A stretch of 64,000 nt of DNA, taken from the NCBI RefSeq assembly GCF_001904745.1, contig NZ_MRCD01000008.1, positions 62,001 through 126,000 on the forward strand, given 5' to 3'. The translations under genes were made by a program, and so were the position numbers. The notes under the pieces are model-generated. The model saw only the letters and a list, made by a program, of their open reading frames with translations. It did not search any database and had not been told where the DNA came from. Positions within the stretch are counted from its first letter, which is position 1; every line of letters starts with the position of its first letter. Below are positions 7,506 through 15,595 of the stretch, one piece after another. The DNA comes from Calothrix sp. HK-06 (GTDB lineage Bacteria > Cyanobacteriota > Cyanobacteriia > Cyanobacteriales > Nostocaceae).

Positions 7506-8690
7506 ATGCGTGTACGTCAAAATATCACTGAAAAATTTTCTACATTTTTACTGTTTTCGGATGACAGAGCTAGCGGTTGGGCAACTGATGCTAGACTACA
7601 TCGCAGTATCAAAGCTTTTTTAGGTAATTCAGATAAATATAAAGAAGACTTTTTAGCTGTATATTGGCACAAACAATCACAAACGTCAAAAAATCCTCAA
7701 CTAGCATTAGGACATATGTCCGCTTACTTGCAAGAACCTTGTTACTGGGCTATATATAAATTGATGCCTCGATTACAAGAGTCTCAAGAAAAAATATCAG
7801 ACTTTTTCCAAATTGCTATTGCTGGAGTTCCCAAAATTCTCCACACTTGTAACCCTGATGTTAGTGGTAGTCTCAAAGCATACGCTAGTACTACTTTTGC
7901 AAATATTATCCGTAATTATTTACGTCAAAACCGAGAAACTAATTTTTGTACTGATTGGGGTTTATTACTCAAAATCAGTCGCAAAATTTTGATAGAGTCA
8001 TTACAAAATTCTGGTTATGACACCTCAACGATTGAACGTTATGTATTAGCTTGGAGCTGTTATACCCATATTTACCTACCCCAAAAATCTCCACAACTCA
8101 GACAAAGAAAGGCGCCTGACCCTGAAATATGGCAAAAAATCGCTGTATACTACAATCAAATGCGGCACCAACTTTCTTCTCCTGGTACTGAATGTACTAA
8201 AGAAACTATAGAACGTTGGATAAGCGAATGCGGTGCCCAAGTTCGTAAATATTTGTATCCTTCTGTAAAATCTCTCAACTCTCCAAAACCAGGATATGAA
8301 GAAGGAGAAATTCAAGATGACCTTGTAGATACATCTTCGTCTTTACTTACAGAACTAATTGAACAAGAAGAACAAACCACACGTCTTGACCAAAAAAATC
8401 AAATCAATGCTCTTTTACAAGAAGCTGTTACAAAACTTGACGAATCCGCTCAACAACTACTCCAGCTATACTACCAACAAAATCTCACTCAACAACAAAT
8501 AGCAAAACAGCTAGCAGTACAACAGTACACCGTATCCCGTAAATTATCCAAAACCCGTGAGTCTTTACTACTAACTCTAACTCGTTGGAGTCAAGAGACG
8601 CTGCATATTACCGTAACTTCAGACGTGGTTAAATATATCAGTGCAACCCTTGAAGAATGGTTACAGACATACTACACGCAGAAATTATGA
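7506..8690 (+). CDS. Divergent sigma-70 family factor, module 1
   Basis: A 394-aa protein. Its C-terminal third has a clear sigma region 4 helix-turn-helix ('LDESAQQLLQLYYQQNLTQ' then 'QQIAKQLAVQQYTVSRKLS', about residues 305-350). The first 300 residues are long and divergent: a region 2-like core is plausible around 'LKAYASTTFANIIRNYLRQNRE' but is not a standard RpoD type. About 45 residues follow the helix-turn-helix ('TLHITVTSDVVKYI...EEWLQTYY'), a tail that ordinary sigma factors lack. The same tail occurs in the paralogue at 32051-33229. The stop overlaps the next gene's ATG by 4 bp (ATGA), so the DUF1822 protein is translationally coupled. Likely role: alternative sigma factor of a signalling module. 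Confidence 0.8.
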   Translation: MRVRQNITEKFSTFLLFSDDRASGWATDARLHRSIKAFLGNSDKYKEDFLAVYWHKQSQTSKNPQLALGHMSAYLQEPCYWAIYKLMPRLQESQEKISDFFQIAIAGVPKILHTCNPDVSGSLKAYASTTFANIIRNYLRQNRETNFCTDWGLLLKISRKILIESLQNSGYDTSTIERYVLAWSCYTHIYLPQKSPQLRQRKAPDPEIWQKIAVYYNQMRHQLSSPGTECTKETIERWISECGAQVRKYLYPSVKSLNSPKPGYEEGEIQDDLVDTSSSLLTELIEQEEQTTRLDQKNQINALLQEAVTKLDESAQQLLQLYYQQNLTQQQIAKQLAVQQYTVSRKLSKTRESLLLTLTRWSQETLHITVTSDVVKYISATLEEWLQTYYTQKL

Positions 8691-9802
8691 CTATCCTATT
8701 CGATAACCCCAACCAAATAGAATTAGAAATTTCTCCAGACCTAGTAGAACAATTATGGCGCCATAAAGGTGCGTCATGGAATATATTTCTCAACCAAGTT
8801 TGTTTACAGACCTTTTTACCAACTTTAGAAGAGGATGTAACATTAGACGAGATATCAGTTCCTAGTTTTTGGACACATGTTAACGGCGCCGCCTTTACTT
8901 GGAGAAATAAACGTATAATCTTAATACCAGAAATATCTATAGATACAACAGAATGCACAATACCCCAAGAATGGGTAGATATTCCTAAATTAGCAGGAGA
9001 TTACTATTTAGCGGTTCAAATTAATCCAGATGAACTATCGCTACGAGTTTGGGGATATACCACGCACAAAGATATAAAATTATCAGCTACCTACAACTTT
9101 GATAGAACATACAGTCTAGATGCTCAATATTTTATTCCCGATTTAAACGTGTTATGGGTAGTTAGTCAATTAAACCCGAATGAACCAACTCGTGTTGATG
9201 TCCCTGCTTTATCTCCGGTACCTGCAACCCAAGCAGAGAATCTACTATCCAGATTGGGAAATTTCAATATTATTCAACCTCGATTAGAAATACCTTTTTC
9301 GTTATGGGCAGGGTTAATAATAGATGATAACTGGCGCCAGCGTTTATATCAACTGCGTCAAGGAATATCTATTAAAACTAATCTTGGTCAGTGGTTACAA
9401 AATACTTTTGCTGATACCTGGCAATCGTTGGATACTATATTATCACCTAACTTAGGCACCAGTTTTGGGTTGAGAACAACTGAAAACGACACATCTATCA
9501 AAAGGGTGAAATGTTTAAATTTGCCAGGTGGTGAAGCTTTTTTAGTGTTGGGATTGGAAACTGAAGCAGATGGTAGAATTGCTACTCGTATTCAATTACG
9601 TTCTAGTAGTCAAGATGAGTATTTGGCATCTGGGACTTGCTTGAAGTTGGTTTCTGCGAATGGTGATGTTATTCAGTCTGTTCAATCGCGTAATCTAGAT
9701 AATATTATTCAATTGAAACGGTTTAAGAGTCCTGTTGGTGTTGAGTTTAGTGTTCGAGTTGAAGTTGGAGAGTTTGTGGTGATGGAAGATTTTGTATTGT
9801 AA
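8687..9802 (+). CDS. DUF1822 family protein, module 1
   Basis: A 371-aa cyanobacteria-specific DUF1822 protein (PF08852), recognised by 'FWTHVNGAAFTWRNKRIILIPE', 'IPQEWVDIP', 'DYYLAVQIN', 'VWGYTTHKDIK' and 'RLEIPFSLWAGLI'. The frame is open from an ATG at 8657, but the ATG at 8687 forms a 4-bp ATGA overlap with the sigma factor stop codon and is the likely start. There is no signal peptide or membrane segment. Function is unknown. Tight coupling to a sigma factor gene here and again in a second copy suggests a partner or regulator of that sigma factor, for example an anti-sigma or sigma-stabilising protein; this is inference. Confidence 0.88.
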   Translation: MTILFDNPNQIELEISPDLVEQLWRHKGASWNIFLNQVCLQTFLPTLEEDVTLDEISVPSFWTHVNGAAFTWRNKRIILIPEISIDTTECTIPQEWVDIPKLAGDYYLAVQINPDELSLRVWGYTTHKDIKLSATYNFDRTYSLDAQYFIPDLNVLWVVSQLNPNEPTRVDVPALSPVPATQAENLLSRLGNFNIIQPRLEIPFSLWAGLIIDDNWRQRLYQLRQGISIKTNLGQWLQNTFADTWQSLDTILSPNLGTSFGLRTTENDTSIKRVKCLNLPGGEAFLVLGLETEADGRIATRIQLRSSSQDEYLASGTCLKLVSANGDVIQSVQSRNLDNIIQLKRFKSPVGVEFSVRVEVGEFVVMEDFVL

Positions 9803-9821
9803 TTTGAAATGTTTTTAATTT

Positions 9822-9848
9822 TACCACAAACGACACAAAGAAAGAGAA
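9822..9848 (+). repeat. ACCACAAA(C/G)...ACACAAAG-type short repeat
   Basis: The stretch TTTTACCACAAACGACACAAAG just before the CHAT-CHASE2 start resembles segments at 18415-18451 (ACCACAGAGACAC) and 54046-54079 (ACTACAGAGAGGCAG). These short A/C/G-rich sequences are scattered outside genes in this window. This copy lies in the 47-bp spacer, where it may influence translation of the next gene. Confidence 0.4.
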
Positions 9849-9849
9849 G

Positions 9850-12198
9850 ATGCATAGACTTATTGTTTTAAATTTGGGACAAGGTGATTTGTCACTAGGG
9901 TTTCCAACTGTAACTGTACAATTTTGGGACTCTGAGAAAACCAGTATGCAATTTACTGGGAGTTTACCTCCAATGCCAAATCTTGATATAGTCTATCAAC
10001 GTTGGCAGTTATTATACAAATCATTTTACGCGAACTTTCGCATTTCCCATGTAAACGCTTATAATCAAAATCAATCTTTGGATTTTGAGATTGATGAGGA
10101 TGATGAGGATATTGGGCAGATTTCTCACGCTGAGTTTCAAGAACTATGTCGAGATGTACAAGTTCAATTTAACCGCTGGTTATGTTCTAGTTCTTTTTTA
10201 AGTATCGAGCGCAAGTTACGAACGCACTTAACACCATTTGATGAAATTTCTTTGGTGATTGTCGCGCCTTCGCCGATTTTAACATTACCTTGGTCTTTGT
10301 GGGATTTTTTATCTGATTATCCGCTTGCTGAAATTGCTCTTAGTCCTCCTGAATATGCACGTCCCTTTAAAACTAATACACCAAATGGCGGCAAAAAAAA
10401 GGTAAAAATTCTCAGTATTTTGGGTGATAGTACTGGTATTAATGTAACTCAAGACCAAAAGATACTCGGAGAAAAACTTCCAGAAGCAGAAATTACCTTT
10501 TTGACAGAACCAACCTCACAAGAACTAAACGAACAACTTTGGCAATTGGAATGGGATATATTATTTTTTGCAGGACATAGTTCGAGTCAAGTAAAGGGTT
10601 CTATAGGATGTATTCAAATTAACTCGACGGAAACTCTTACAGTTGAGCAATTGAAGTATGGTTTAAAAAAAGCCATATCTAACGGTTTAAAATTAGCTAT
10701 CTTTAACTCTTGTGATGGTTTGGGGTTAGCTGTTAATTTGGCAGATTTACATTTACCGCAAGTCATTGTAATGCGGGAACCTGTTCCTGATAAAGTTGCC
10801 CAGGAATTTTTGAAGCATTTTCTTACTGCTTTCAAACAAGGAAAGTCTCTTTATATTGCGGTTCGAGAAGCAAGGGAGAAGTTACAAGGGTTAGAAGCGC
10901 AATTTCCGTGTGCAACTTGGCTACCTGTAATTTGTCAAAACCCTGCGGAAGTACCCTTTACTTGGTTAGAATTGTGTGGAAAGCACCCATCCATTCAATT
11001 ATTCCCATCACGTCGTGCGTTACAGAAGATTTTGGCATGTAGTCTGGCAAGTACGCTATTAGTCACAGGAATCAGATTTTTTGGATTATTATCTGCTGTA
11101 GATTTGTGGGCATTTGATTTACTAATGCGTTCGCGAACTCCTGAGCCGCCTGATGATAGAATATTAGTTGTTACCGTTACACCCGAAGATATTCAAGCCC
11201 AACCGAAAGAGCCTCGTTATGGTTCTTTATCTGATAGTACACTCAATCGACTACTAACTTACTTAAATAAACATCAACCTACACTGATTGGTCTAGATAT
11301 CTATCGAGATTATCCTAGCTTGAAACCAGAATTAGCATCCACATTAAAAAATTCAAACTTAATAGGTGTTTGTAAACGTCCCGATACTAAAGATGACCCC
11401 ATAGGTACTTTACCATCACCAGAAATTTCTGCTTCGCAGTTAGCATTTAGCGATTTTGTCCAAGATAATGACGGTGCAATTAGGCGCCATTTATTATTTA
11501 TGACACCAAATACAACTTCTCGTTGTACAGCATCATATGGATTTAGTACAAAGCTTGCAATTCAATACTTATACGCTCAACATAATATTAAAACAGAATT
11601 TACACCCAATGGAAATTTAAAACTAGGTAAAAGTGTATTTCCATCCATAAGCGCACGTACAGGAGGATATCAAGGTATAAATTCGTCAGGGAGTCAGATA
11701 TTATTAAACTATCGGGCAATGATTGACCCTAACATGATAGCACAAAGAGTCACACTTAAAGATGTTTTCAGCGATAAAGTAAATCCGCAAGCTATCAAAA
11801 ATCGTATCATCTTAATTGGCATAGTAGACCGTAGTGCAGGTGATTATTGGTCAACTCCCTATGGTGCGAGTTCAAACAAAATACCCGGTGTGTTAGTTCA
11901 TGCACATATGTTGAGTCAAATACTCAGCGCAGTTTTAGATAACAGACCATTACTATGGGTTTGGTCAATCTGGCAAGAAATTATTTGGATTGCTTGCTGG
12001 TCAACACTTGGTGGATTTATTGCTTGGAGATTTCGTAAAATATTATTTATGGGTATTGCTGTGTCTATCACAGTAATAATACTATTTACTACGTCTTGGT
12101 TAATACTAAATTATAGTGGTTGGGTGCCTTTGGTGGCGCCGTTATTAAGTTTTATGATAACTAATGGTGCCGTTGTTTTTATATTATTAAAGAATTAA
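9850..12198 (+). CDS. CHAT-CHASE2 membrane sensor-protease
   Basis: A 782-aa fusion. Residues 1-375 contain a CHAT caspase-like domain with His243 ('FFAGHSSS') and Cys288 ('LAIFNSCDGLG'), both catalytic positions intact. A membrane segment lies at about 395-415, followed by an extracytoplasmic CHASE2 sensory domain (PF05226, about 416-690; 'LWAFDLLMRSRTPEPPDDRILVVTV' is the usual CHASE2 opening). Three closing membrane helices follow (about 697-780). The protease should therefore be cytoplasmic and the sensor periplasmic. Usually CHASE2 drives a cyclase, kinase or GGDEF output; here the output is a protease. It lies 47 bp after the DUF1822 gene on the same strand, so it is probably co-transcribed with the sigma factor and DUF1822 genes. 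Confidence 0.88.
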   Translation: MHRLIVLNLGQGDLSLGFPTVTVQFWDSEKTSMQFTGSLPPMPNLDIVYQRWQLLYKSFYANFRISHVNAYNQNQSLDFEIDEDDEDIGQISHAEFQELCRDVQVQFNRWLCSSSFLSIERKLRTHLTPFDEISLVIVAPSPILTLPWSLWDFLSDYPLAEIALSPPEYARPFKTNTPNGGKKKVKILSILGDSTGINVTQDQKILGEKLPEAEITFLTEPTSQELNEQLWQLEWDILFFAGHSSSQVKGSIGCIQINSTETLTVEQLKYGLKKAISNGLKLAIFNSCDGLGLAVNLADLHLPQVIVMREPVPDKVAQEFLKHFLTAFKQGKSLYIAVREAREKLQGLEAQFPCATWLPVICQNPAEVPFTWLELCGKHPSIQLFPSRRALQKILACSLASTLLVTGIRFFGLLSAVDLWAFDLLMRSRTPEPPDDRILVVTVTPEDIQAQPKEPRYGSLSDSTLNRLLTYLNKHQPTLIGLDIYRDYPSLKPELASTLKNSNLIGVCKRPDTKDDPIGTLPSPEISASQLAFSDFVQDNDGAIRRHLLFMTPNTTSRCTASYGFSTKLAIQYLYAQHNIKTEFTPNGNLKLGKSVFPSISARTGGYQGINSSGSQILLNYRAMIDPNMIAQRVTLKDVFSDKVNPQAIKNRIILIGIVDRSAGDYWSTPYGASSNKIPGVLVHAHMLSQILSAVLDNRPLLWVWSIWQEIIWIACWSTLGGFIAWRFRKILFMGIAVSITVIILFTTSWLILNYSGWVPLVAPLLSFMITNGAVVFILLKN

Positions 12199-12240
12199 GA
12201 CATTTAATTATGGCACCATTTAGTTAAAATTTATGAATGA

Positions 12241-12366
12241 TTAACTAGCATTTTTATTAGCTTGGTCAATTCGCTGCTTAATTGCATCTTCATCTGCTTG
12301 CCATCAATAACAAACTTTACCTAAAATCTTTGTGGATACACTCTTAATTATCACGTCTTTACATAT
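12241..12366 (-). pseudogene. Decayed short reading frame with an internal TGA
   Basis: Read on the minus strand, about 40 codons ('DVIIKSVSTKILGKVCY', stop, 'WQADEDAIKQRIDQ...') share one frame interrupted by TGA at 12306-12304 and closed by TAA at 12243-12241. No start codon is evident and I cannot name the family. Coding-like composition on both sides of the stop suggests the end of a broken gene. It lies in the 270-bp gap after the CHAT-CHASE2 gene, beside another gene fragment. Confidence 0.3.
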
Positions 12367-12468
12367 TTATTGAGAATCTATAGCAATAGATTTTGAATAT
12401 ATCTTGCATATTTTCCTTTTTCCAACTGTTGTAGGTAGTTGGACAGGTTTGAACAGTAAGGTGTAAAG

Positions 12469-12792
12469 ATGGGAAGAACGATAAAAATAAATCTGAAGCG
12501 GATAATGTGGTTACAAGTCGGCGCCAATTTTATTTTACTTTTACTGACTGTTGGTACATTTAGTCTTATTATGAATGGTGTAGTCCCTTTGGCACGATCG
12601 CTTTTTACACCGCAACGAGCAGGTTTAGCTGTAGGAACATATTTTGCTGGTGCTTCTTTAGGAGGAAGTTTGCTGTTGGTTATATTTCCCCAGTTAGTTA
12701 ATGTTGCTGTTATACCTGAAGCATTTATTGGTGCTGTAGCTTTTCTAGTGGTAGGCGCCTGTGTTAAAGCAAATCGTCCAATTTCTGCATAA
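12469..12792 (+). pseudogene. C-terminal fragment of a major facilitator superfamily transporter
   Basis: The 107-aa product contains three hydrophobic segments and the motif 'NGVVPLARSLFTPQRAGLAVGTYFAGASLGGSL', which resembles the last membrane helices of cyanobacterial MFS permeases. A functional permease of that type would need about 400 residues. The frame begins with an ATG preceded by AAGGTG, so a peptide could still be made. It is most likely a truncated remnant that, with the neighbouring debris, separates the DUF928 gene from the sigma/DUF1822/CHASE2 genes. A genuine small membrane protein cannot be excluded. Confidence 0.5.
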
Positions 12793-12840
12793 ACGCTTTA
12801 ACTAAACCGTATCAAGATATATTACGAAAATCTATAAATT

Positions 12841-13626
12841 ATGACTACATTGAAATTTTACACCCAAACAGTGAAAATTCTTTTATTTACAGCAATATCT
12901 ACAAGTTGCGGAAACCTTTCTAACGCTGAGTCAAAAGAGCCACTAAATACTAAAAACCCCAATTTAATATTAGCATCGATAAAGTACGAACCACCCCCAC
13001 CACCAACAACTAGCGGTGAACCAACAGGAAGGGGAGGACAAGGAGGTGCCGGAAGGGGTTGTGAACCAACAGCGTTGGCACCTACAATGTTGGGTAAGAA
13101 TGGTAATTATTTGTGGGGACAAACAGTTTCTTCTAGACCTCAATTTTGGTTCGCATTACCTAGAAAATTAACTAAAAAAGATGCTATAGAGTTTGTTTTG
13201 AAAGATAACCAGGGTAAAGAAATTTATAAAACCACGTTAAAATCAGAAGTCCCACAAGGAATTGTTAGTTTTAGCGTTCCTAATACAACACCACCCTTAC
13301 AAACGAATAAAATTTATAGCTGGTCGTTCTCAGTTTATTGCGATGTTGAAACTGTTGAAGACAAACCAGGCAGTGTGGAGGGTAGTATTCAAAGAGTAAG
13401 TATATCAACAAAACTTAAAAATCAGCTTGCAGGCGCCAAAACTCCTATTGAACAAGCAGGTATATACGCTCAAAACGGTATATGGTTCGATGCGTTGACT
13501 AGTATAGCAGTCAGTATGCGTGCTACTAAGTCAAAGGATGCCTTGTTGGCTTGGAATGAGTTGCTAACGCAGGTAAAGTTAGAAAAAATTGCCAAGCTTC
13601 CTGTGACGAACTGTTGTACAAAGTAG
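12841..13626 (+). CDS. DUF928 family exported protein
   Basis: A 261-aa protein with an N-terminal hydrophobic leader ending near 'ISTSCGNLSNA'. The Cys could be a weak lipobox, so this is a lipoprotein or secreted protein. A Pro/Gly-rich segment follows ('PPPPPTTSG', 'GRGGQGGAGRGCEP'), then the DUF928 domain (PF06051): 'LWGQTVSSRPQFWFALP', 'YSWSFSVYCD', 'AGIYAQNGIWFDAL'. DUF928 proteins are largely cyanobacterial and uncharacterised. Its position beside a CHAT-CHASE2 gene suggests an envelope component of the same system. The TAG stop codon is supplied by the left arm of a family A palindrome. Confidence 0.85.
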   Translation: MTTLKFYTQTVKILLFTAISTSCGNLSNAESKEPLNTKNPNLILASIKYEPPPPPTTSGEPTGRGGQGGAGRGCEPTALAPTMLGKNGNYLWGQTVSSRPQFWFALPRKLTKKDAIEFVLKDNQGKEIYKTTLKSEVPQGIVSFSVPNTTPPLQTNKIYSWSFSVYCDVETVEDKPGSVEGSIQRVSISTKLKNQLAGAKTPIEQAGIYAQNGIWFDALTSIAVSMRATKSKDALLAWNELLTQVKLEKIAKLPVTNCCTK

Positions 13627-13650
13627 AGACGTTACATGTAACGTCTCTAC
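13623..13650. terminator. Perfect family A palindrome overlapping the DUF928 stop codon
   Basis: A 28-bp perfect palindrome, GTAGAGACGTTACA/TGTAACGTCTCTAC. Its bases 2-4 (TAG) are the stop codon of the DUF928 gene. It is a strong hairpin at the end of a transcript and belongs to the dispersed GTAGAGACG repeat family. Confidence 0.75.
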
Positions 13651-13693
13651 CATTTCATCCTGATTCACCCTAAGTTAAGCTGGATAAAGTATT

Positions 13694-13749
13694 TTAGATG
13701 CACCCTGATTAAACCATTTACCCCGAACATTTTTGTTTGGGGCTTTTTT
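13694..13749 (+). terminator. AGATGCACCCT motif followed by CCCCGAAC/GTTTGGGG terminator
   Basis: CCCC...GGGG hairpin (CCCCGAAC with GTTTGGGG, one wobble) directly followed by C and six T residues, a textbook intrinsic terminator on the plus strand. It is not next to a gene end (the DUF928 stop is about 95 bp upstream, behind its own palindrome). The AGATGCACCCTGATTA motif starts about 25 bp before it. Confidence 0.6.
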
Positions 13750-13929
13750 AATTAAATTAAAAAAAGTAGTTAATTACACGTATAAATTAAAACTACTTAA
13801 TTCCTAATTTAGTCTGAGCTTAATTTGAAGAAATTACCCTGTATTTTTATGTGTATACAATGATGCAAGGATACTTCAATAATTCGTAAAATCTTCCGGA
13901 TGCACCAATGGTTAGAATGGAACAATAAA

Positions 13930-13981
13930 ATAGATGCACCCTAATTCATCGAACTCTCAGTCTTGAAGGCTGAGGGTTTTT
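13930..13981 (+). terminator. Second AGATGCACCCT motif followed by CTCAGTCT/AGGCTGAG terminator
   Basis: ATAGATGCACCCTAATTCAT is followed by the hairpin CTCAGTCT-TGA-AGGCTGAG and GGTTTTT. The stem sequence differs from the terminator at 13721 but the upstream motif is nearly the same, as expected for two related small RNAs or a duplicated transcript end. Confidence 0.55.
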
Positions 13982-14188
13982 CTCTTGGAAGATGACATCC
14001 CATGATTATTTGAGCTAATTCAAATCTTGGCAGATGTAATGCACGTAGTAGAAGTACCTGCTTTGTAATGCGCTTAGTTTGCGCCAGACTCCATACAGCC
14101 TGAATTTAAATATAGAAGATTCTGTGAAAATCTTGCTACTGCCAAAAGGAGTATTTCTTAATTTACTCAATTCATATATTATTTATTG

Positions 14189-15061
14189 TTACTTAGGTAC
14201 AAATACTTCAAGTGCTTTGGGAATAACCCGAAAACGTGCGGGGGTATAAGTAGTAATTTCACCATCAGTATTTATTGGACGTGGTTTACGAGTTATTACT
14301 TCTATTTCTTGTCCAGATATTGCCCGAACTTGGCGCCAGTTGACATGGTGTCCACTACGCATTGCTGGTAATATTAAAATTATTTCCCACCAATGTTTAA
14401 CTTCTAAGCTATACATATCAAGTTTTTGGTCGTCGATAGTAGCATCTGGAGCTACTGCCATTCCACCCCCATAATAACGACCGTTACCAACTGCAATTTG
14501 AACAGTTTTACCTTGATACGATTTGTTATTGACACGAATTTCAGCAGTGAATGGTCGAGATTTTAAAATTACTTTGAGTGCTGCGACTGCATAAGCAAAT
14601 ACTCCCCAGCGACGCTTTGCTTGCTTTGTGAGATTTTGCGTGATTTTGACGCTTAACCCTAGAGAAGCAACGTTAAAAAAGTGCTTATCGTTAACCCACC
14701 CTAAGTCTATCCGACGAGTATTACCTGCTGCTATGACTTTACACGCTTCGGGCAGCGAGGTGGGAATACCTAAAGTCCTAGCTAAATCATTTGCAGTGCC
14801 CAGTGGTAAAATACCTAAGCGTAACTGCGTCTCTACTAACCCGTCTACAGCAGTATTCAGAGTCCCATCTCCTCCACCTACTATTACCAAATCTACTTTA
14901 TGCTTATATTGATGGATAACATCTACCATTTGATCCGGTCGTTCCCATGACTCTTTGATTAACTCAAAGCCTAATTTCTCTAGGTAACCTATAGCTTCTG
15001 GTAGACCCTGACTTCCTTGCCGTGAGTGATGATTTACTAACAGCAGCGCGCGCTGATTCAT
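14189..15061 (-). CDS. Diacylglycerol/lipid kinase family protein (YegS-like)
   Basis: A 290-aa lipid kinase with the DAGK catalytic domain: nucleotide-binding 'VIVGGGDGTLNTAVDGL' (about residues 59-75), 'GILPLGTANDLARTLGIP' (about 83-100), and the C-terminal half with 'AVGNGRYYGGGMAVAPDA' and 'DGEITTYTPARFRVIPKALEVFVP'. Length is normal for YegS/BmrU-type kinases. It probably phosphorylates diacylglycerol or a related lipid with ATP at the membrane face. It is monocistronic. The exact lipid substrate is unknown. Confidence 0.9.
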   Translation of the reverse strand: MNQRALLLVNHHSRQGSQGLPEAIGYLEKLGFELIKESWERPDQMVDVIHQYKHKVDLVIVGGGDGTLNTAVDGLVETQLRLGILPLGTANDLARTLGIPTSLPEACKVIAAGNTRRIDLGWVNDKHFFNVASLGLSVKITQNLTKQAKRRWGVFAYAVAALKVILKSRPFTAEIRVNNKSYQGKTVQIAVGNGRYYGGGMAVAPDATIDDQKLDMYSLEVKHWWEIILILPAMRSGHHVNWRQVRAISGQEIEVITRKPRPINTDGEITTYTPARFRVIPKALEVFVPK

Positions 15062-15595
15062 AACTTATTTTGGTAGTAGTAGTTAATAATCATAAACTTA
15101 AATTAACCTCACGAGTTGCTTAATTTAACCAGAAATTATTCTTCACCCCTGCTTATAGAAATTATCTTAATTCACTTAATCAAAGAAACCGGGTTACTAG
15201 GCAAAATCGTCATTTTTATTACAATATCTTAACGTATAAACCCGGTTTCTAGAAGTAATAAAATTTGGCACCGTAAATCTTTTATGTGTTAAATATTTGA
15301 CAGTATACTTTTATTTTTGTAGTATTTTTGCACTATTAAGACAAAGCACCAATGCTAGGGGGAATAATAAATTGATTCAATCAATGGAACATATAAGAGT
15401 AATTTAGCGTCAGCCTATGGGATGATTGTGGAAAAATTGAATTATTGAGACTTTTGGGGAATACGATAGTTTTTTTTAAGCTTCAGGCTATTTTTATGAA
15501 AAATCTTTAACCAACAATGGCTCATATGTGGCAATCTGAGAAGCAGAACGTTTAACATCTGATATTTTCGCTACAGATAATTACCGATTCATGTT
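15062..15595. other. Intergenic region upstream of ispG
   Basis: This 534-bp gap between the divergent lipid kinase and ispG genes contains one family B repeat (15184-15252) and presumably the ispG promoter. No protein-coding frame or RNA gene was recognised. Confidence 0.5.
15184..15252. repeat. Inverted repeat family B (AGAAACCGGGTTTCT), copy 1
   Basis: AGAAACCGGGTTACTAG pairs with AACCCGGTTTCTAG across an AT-rich centre. The centre (CAAAATCGTCATTTTTATTACAA, shortened here by sense only) resembles those of the copies at 34155 and 48316, which shows the whole unit is the repeat, not just the arms. Confidence 0.75.

Larger units (their letters stand above)
13627..14188. other. Gene-free 560-bp stretch holding two hairpin terminators
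   Basis: I see no credible protein gene here. It holds the end of the family A palindrome, two intrinsic-terminator-like hairpins (13721-13749 and 13954-13981), and a repeated AGATGCACCCT motif about 20 bp before each of them. A third partial copy, GGATGCACC, lies near 13900. Two short non-coding transcripts are possible. Confidence 0.5.

Noticed and set aside
13620-14190. tRNA or other housekeeping RNA gene in the gene-free stretch
   Set aside because: No cloverleaf, no T-loop GGTTCGA box and no similarity to tmRNA, 6S or RNase P cores that I could see; only terminator hairpins.
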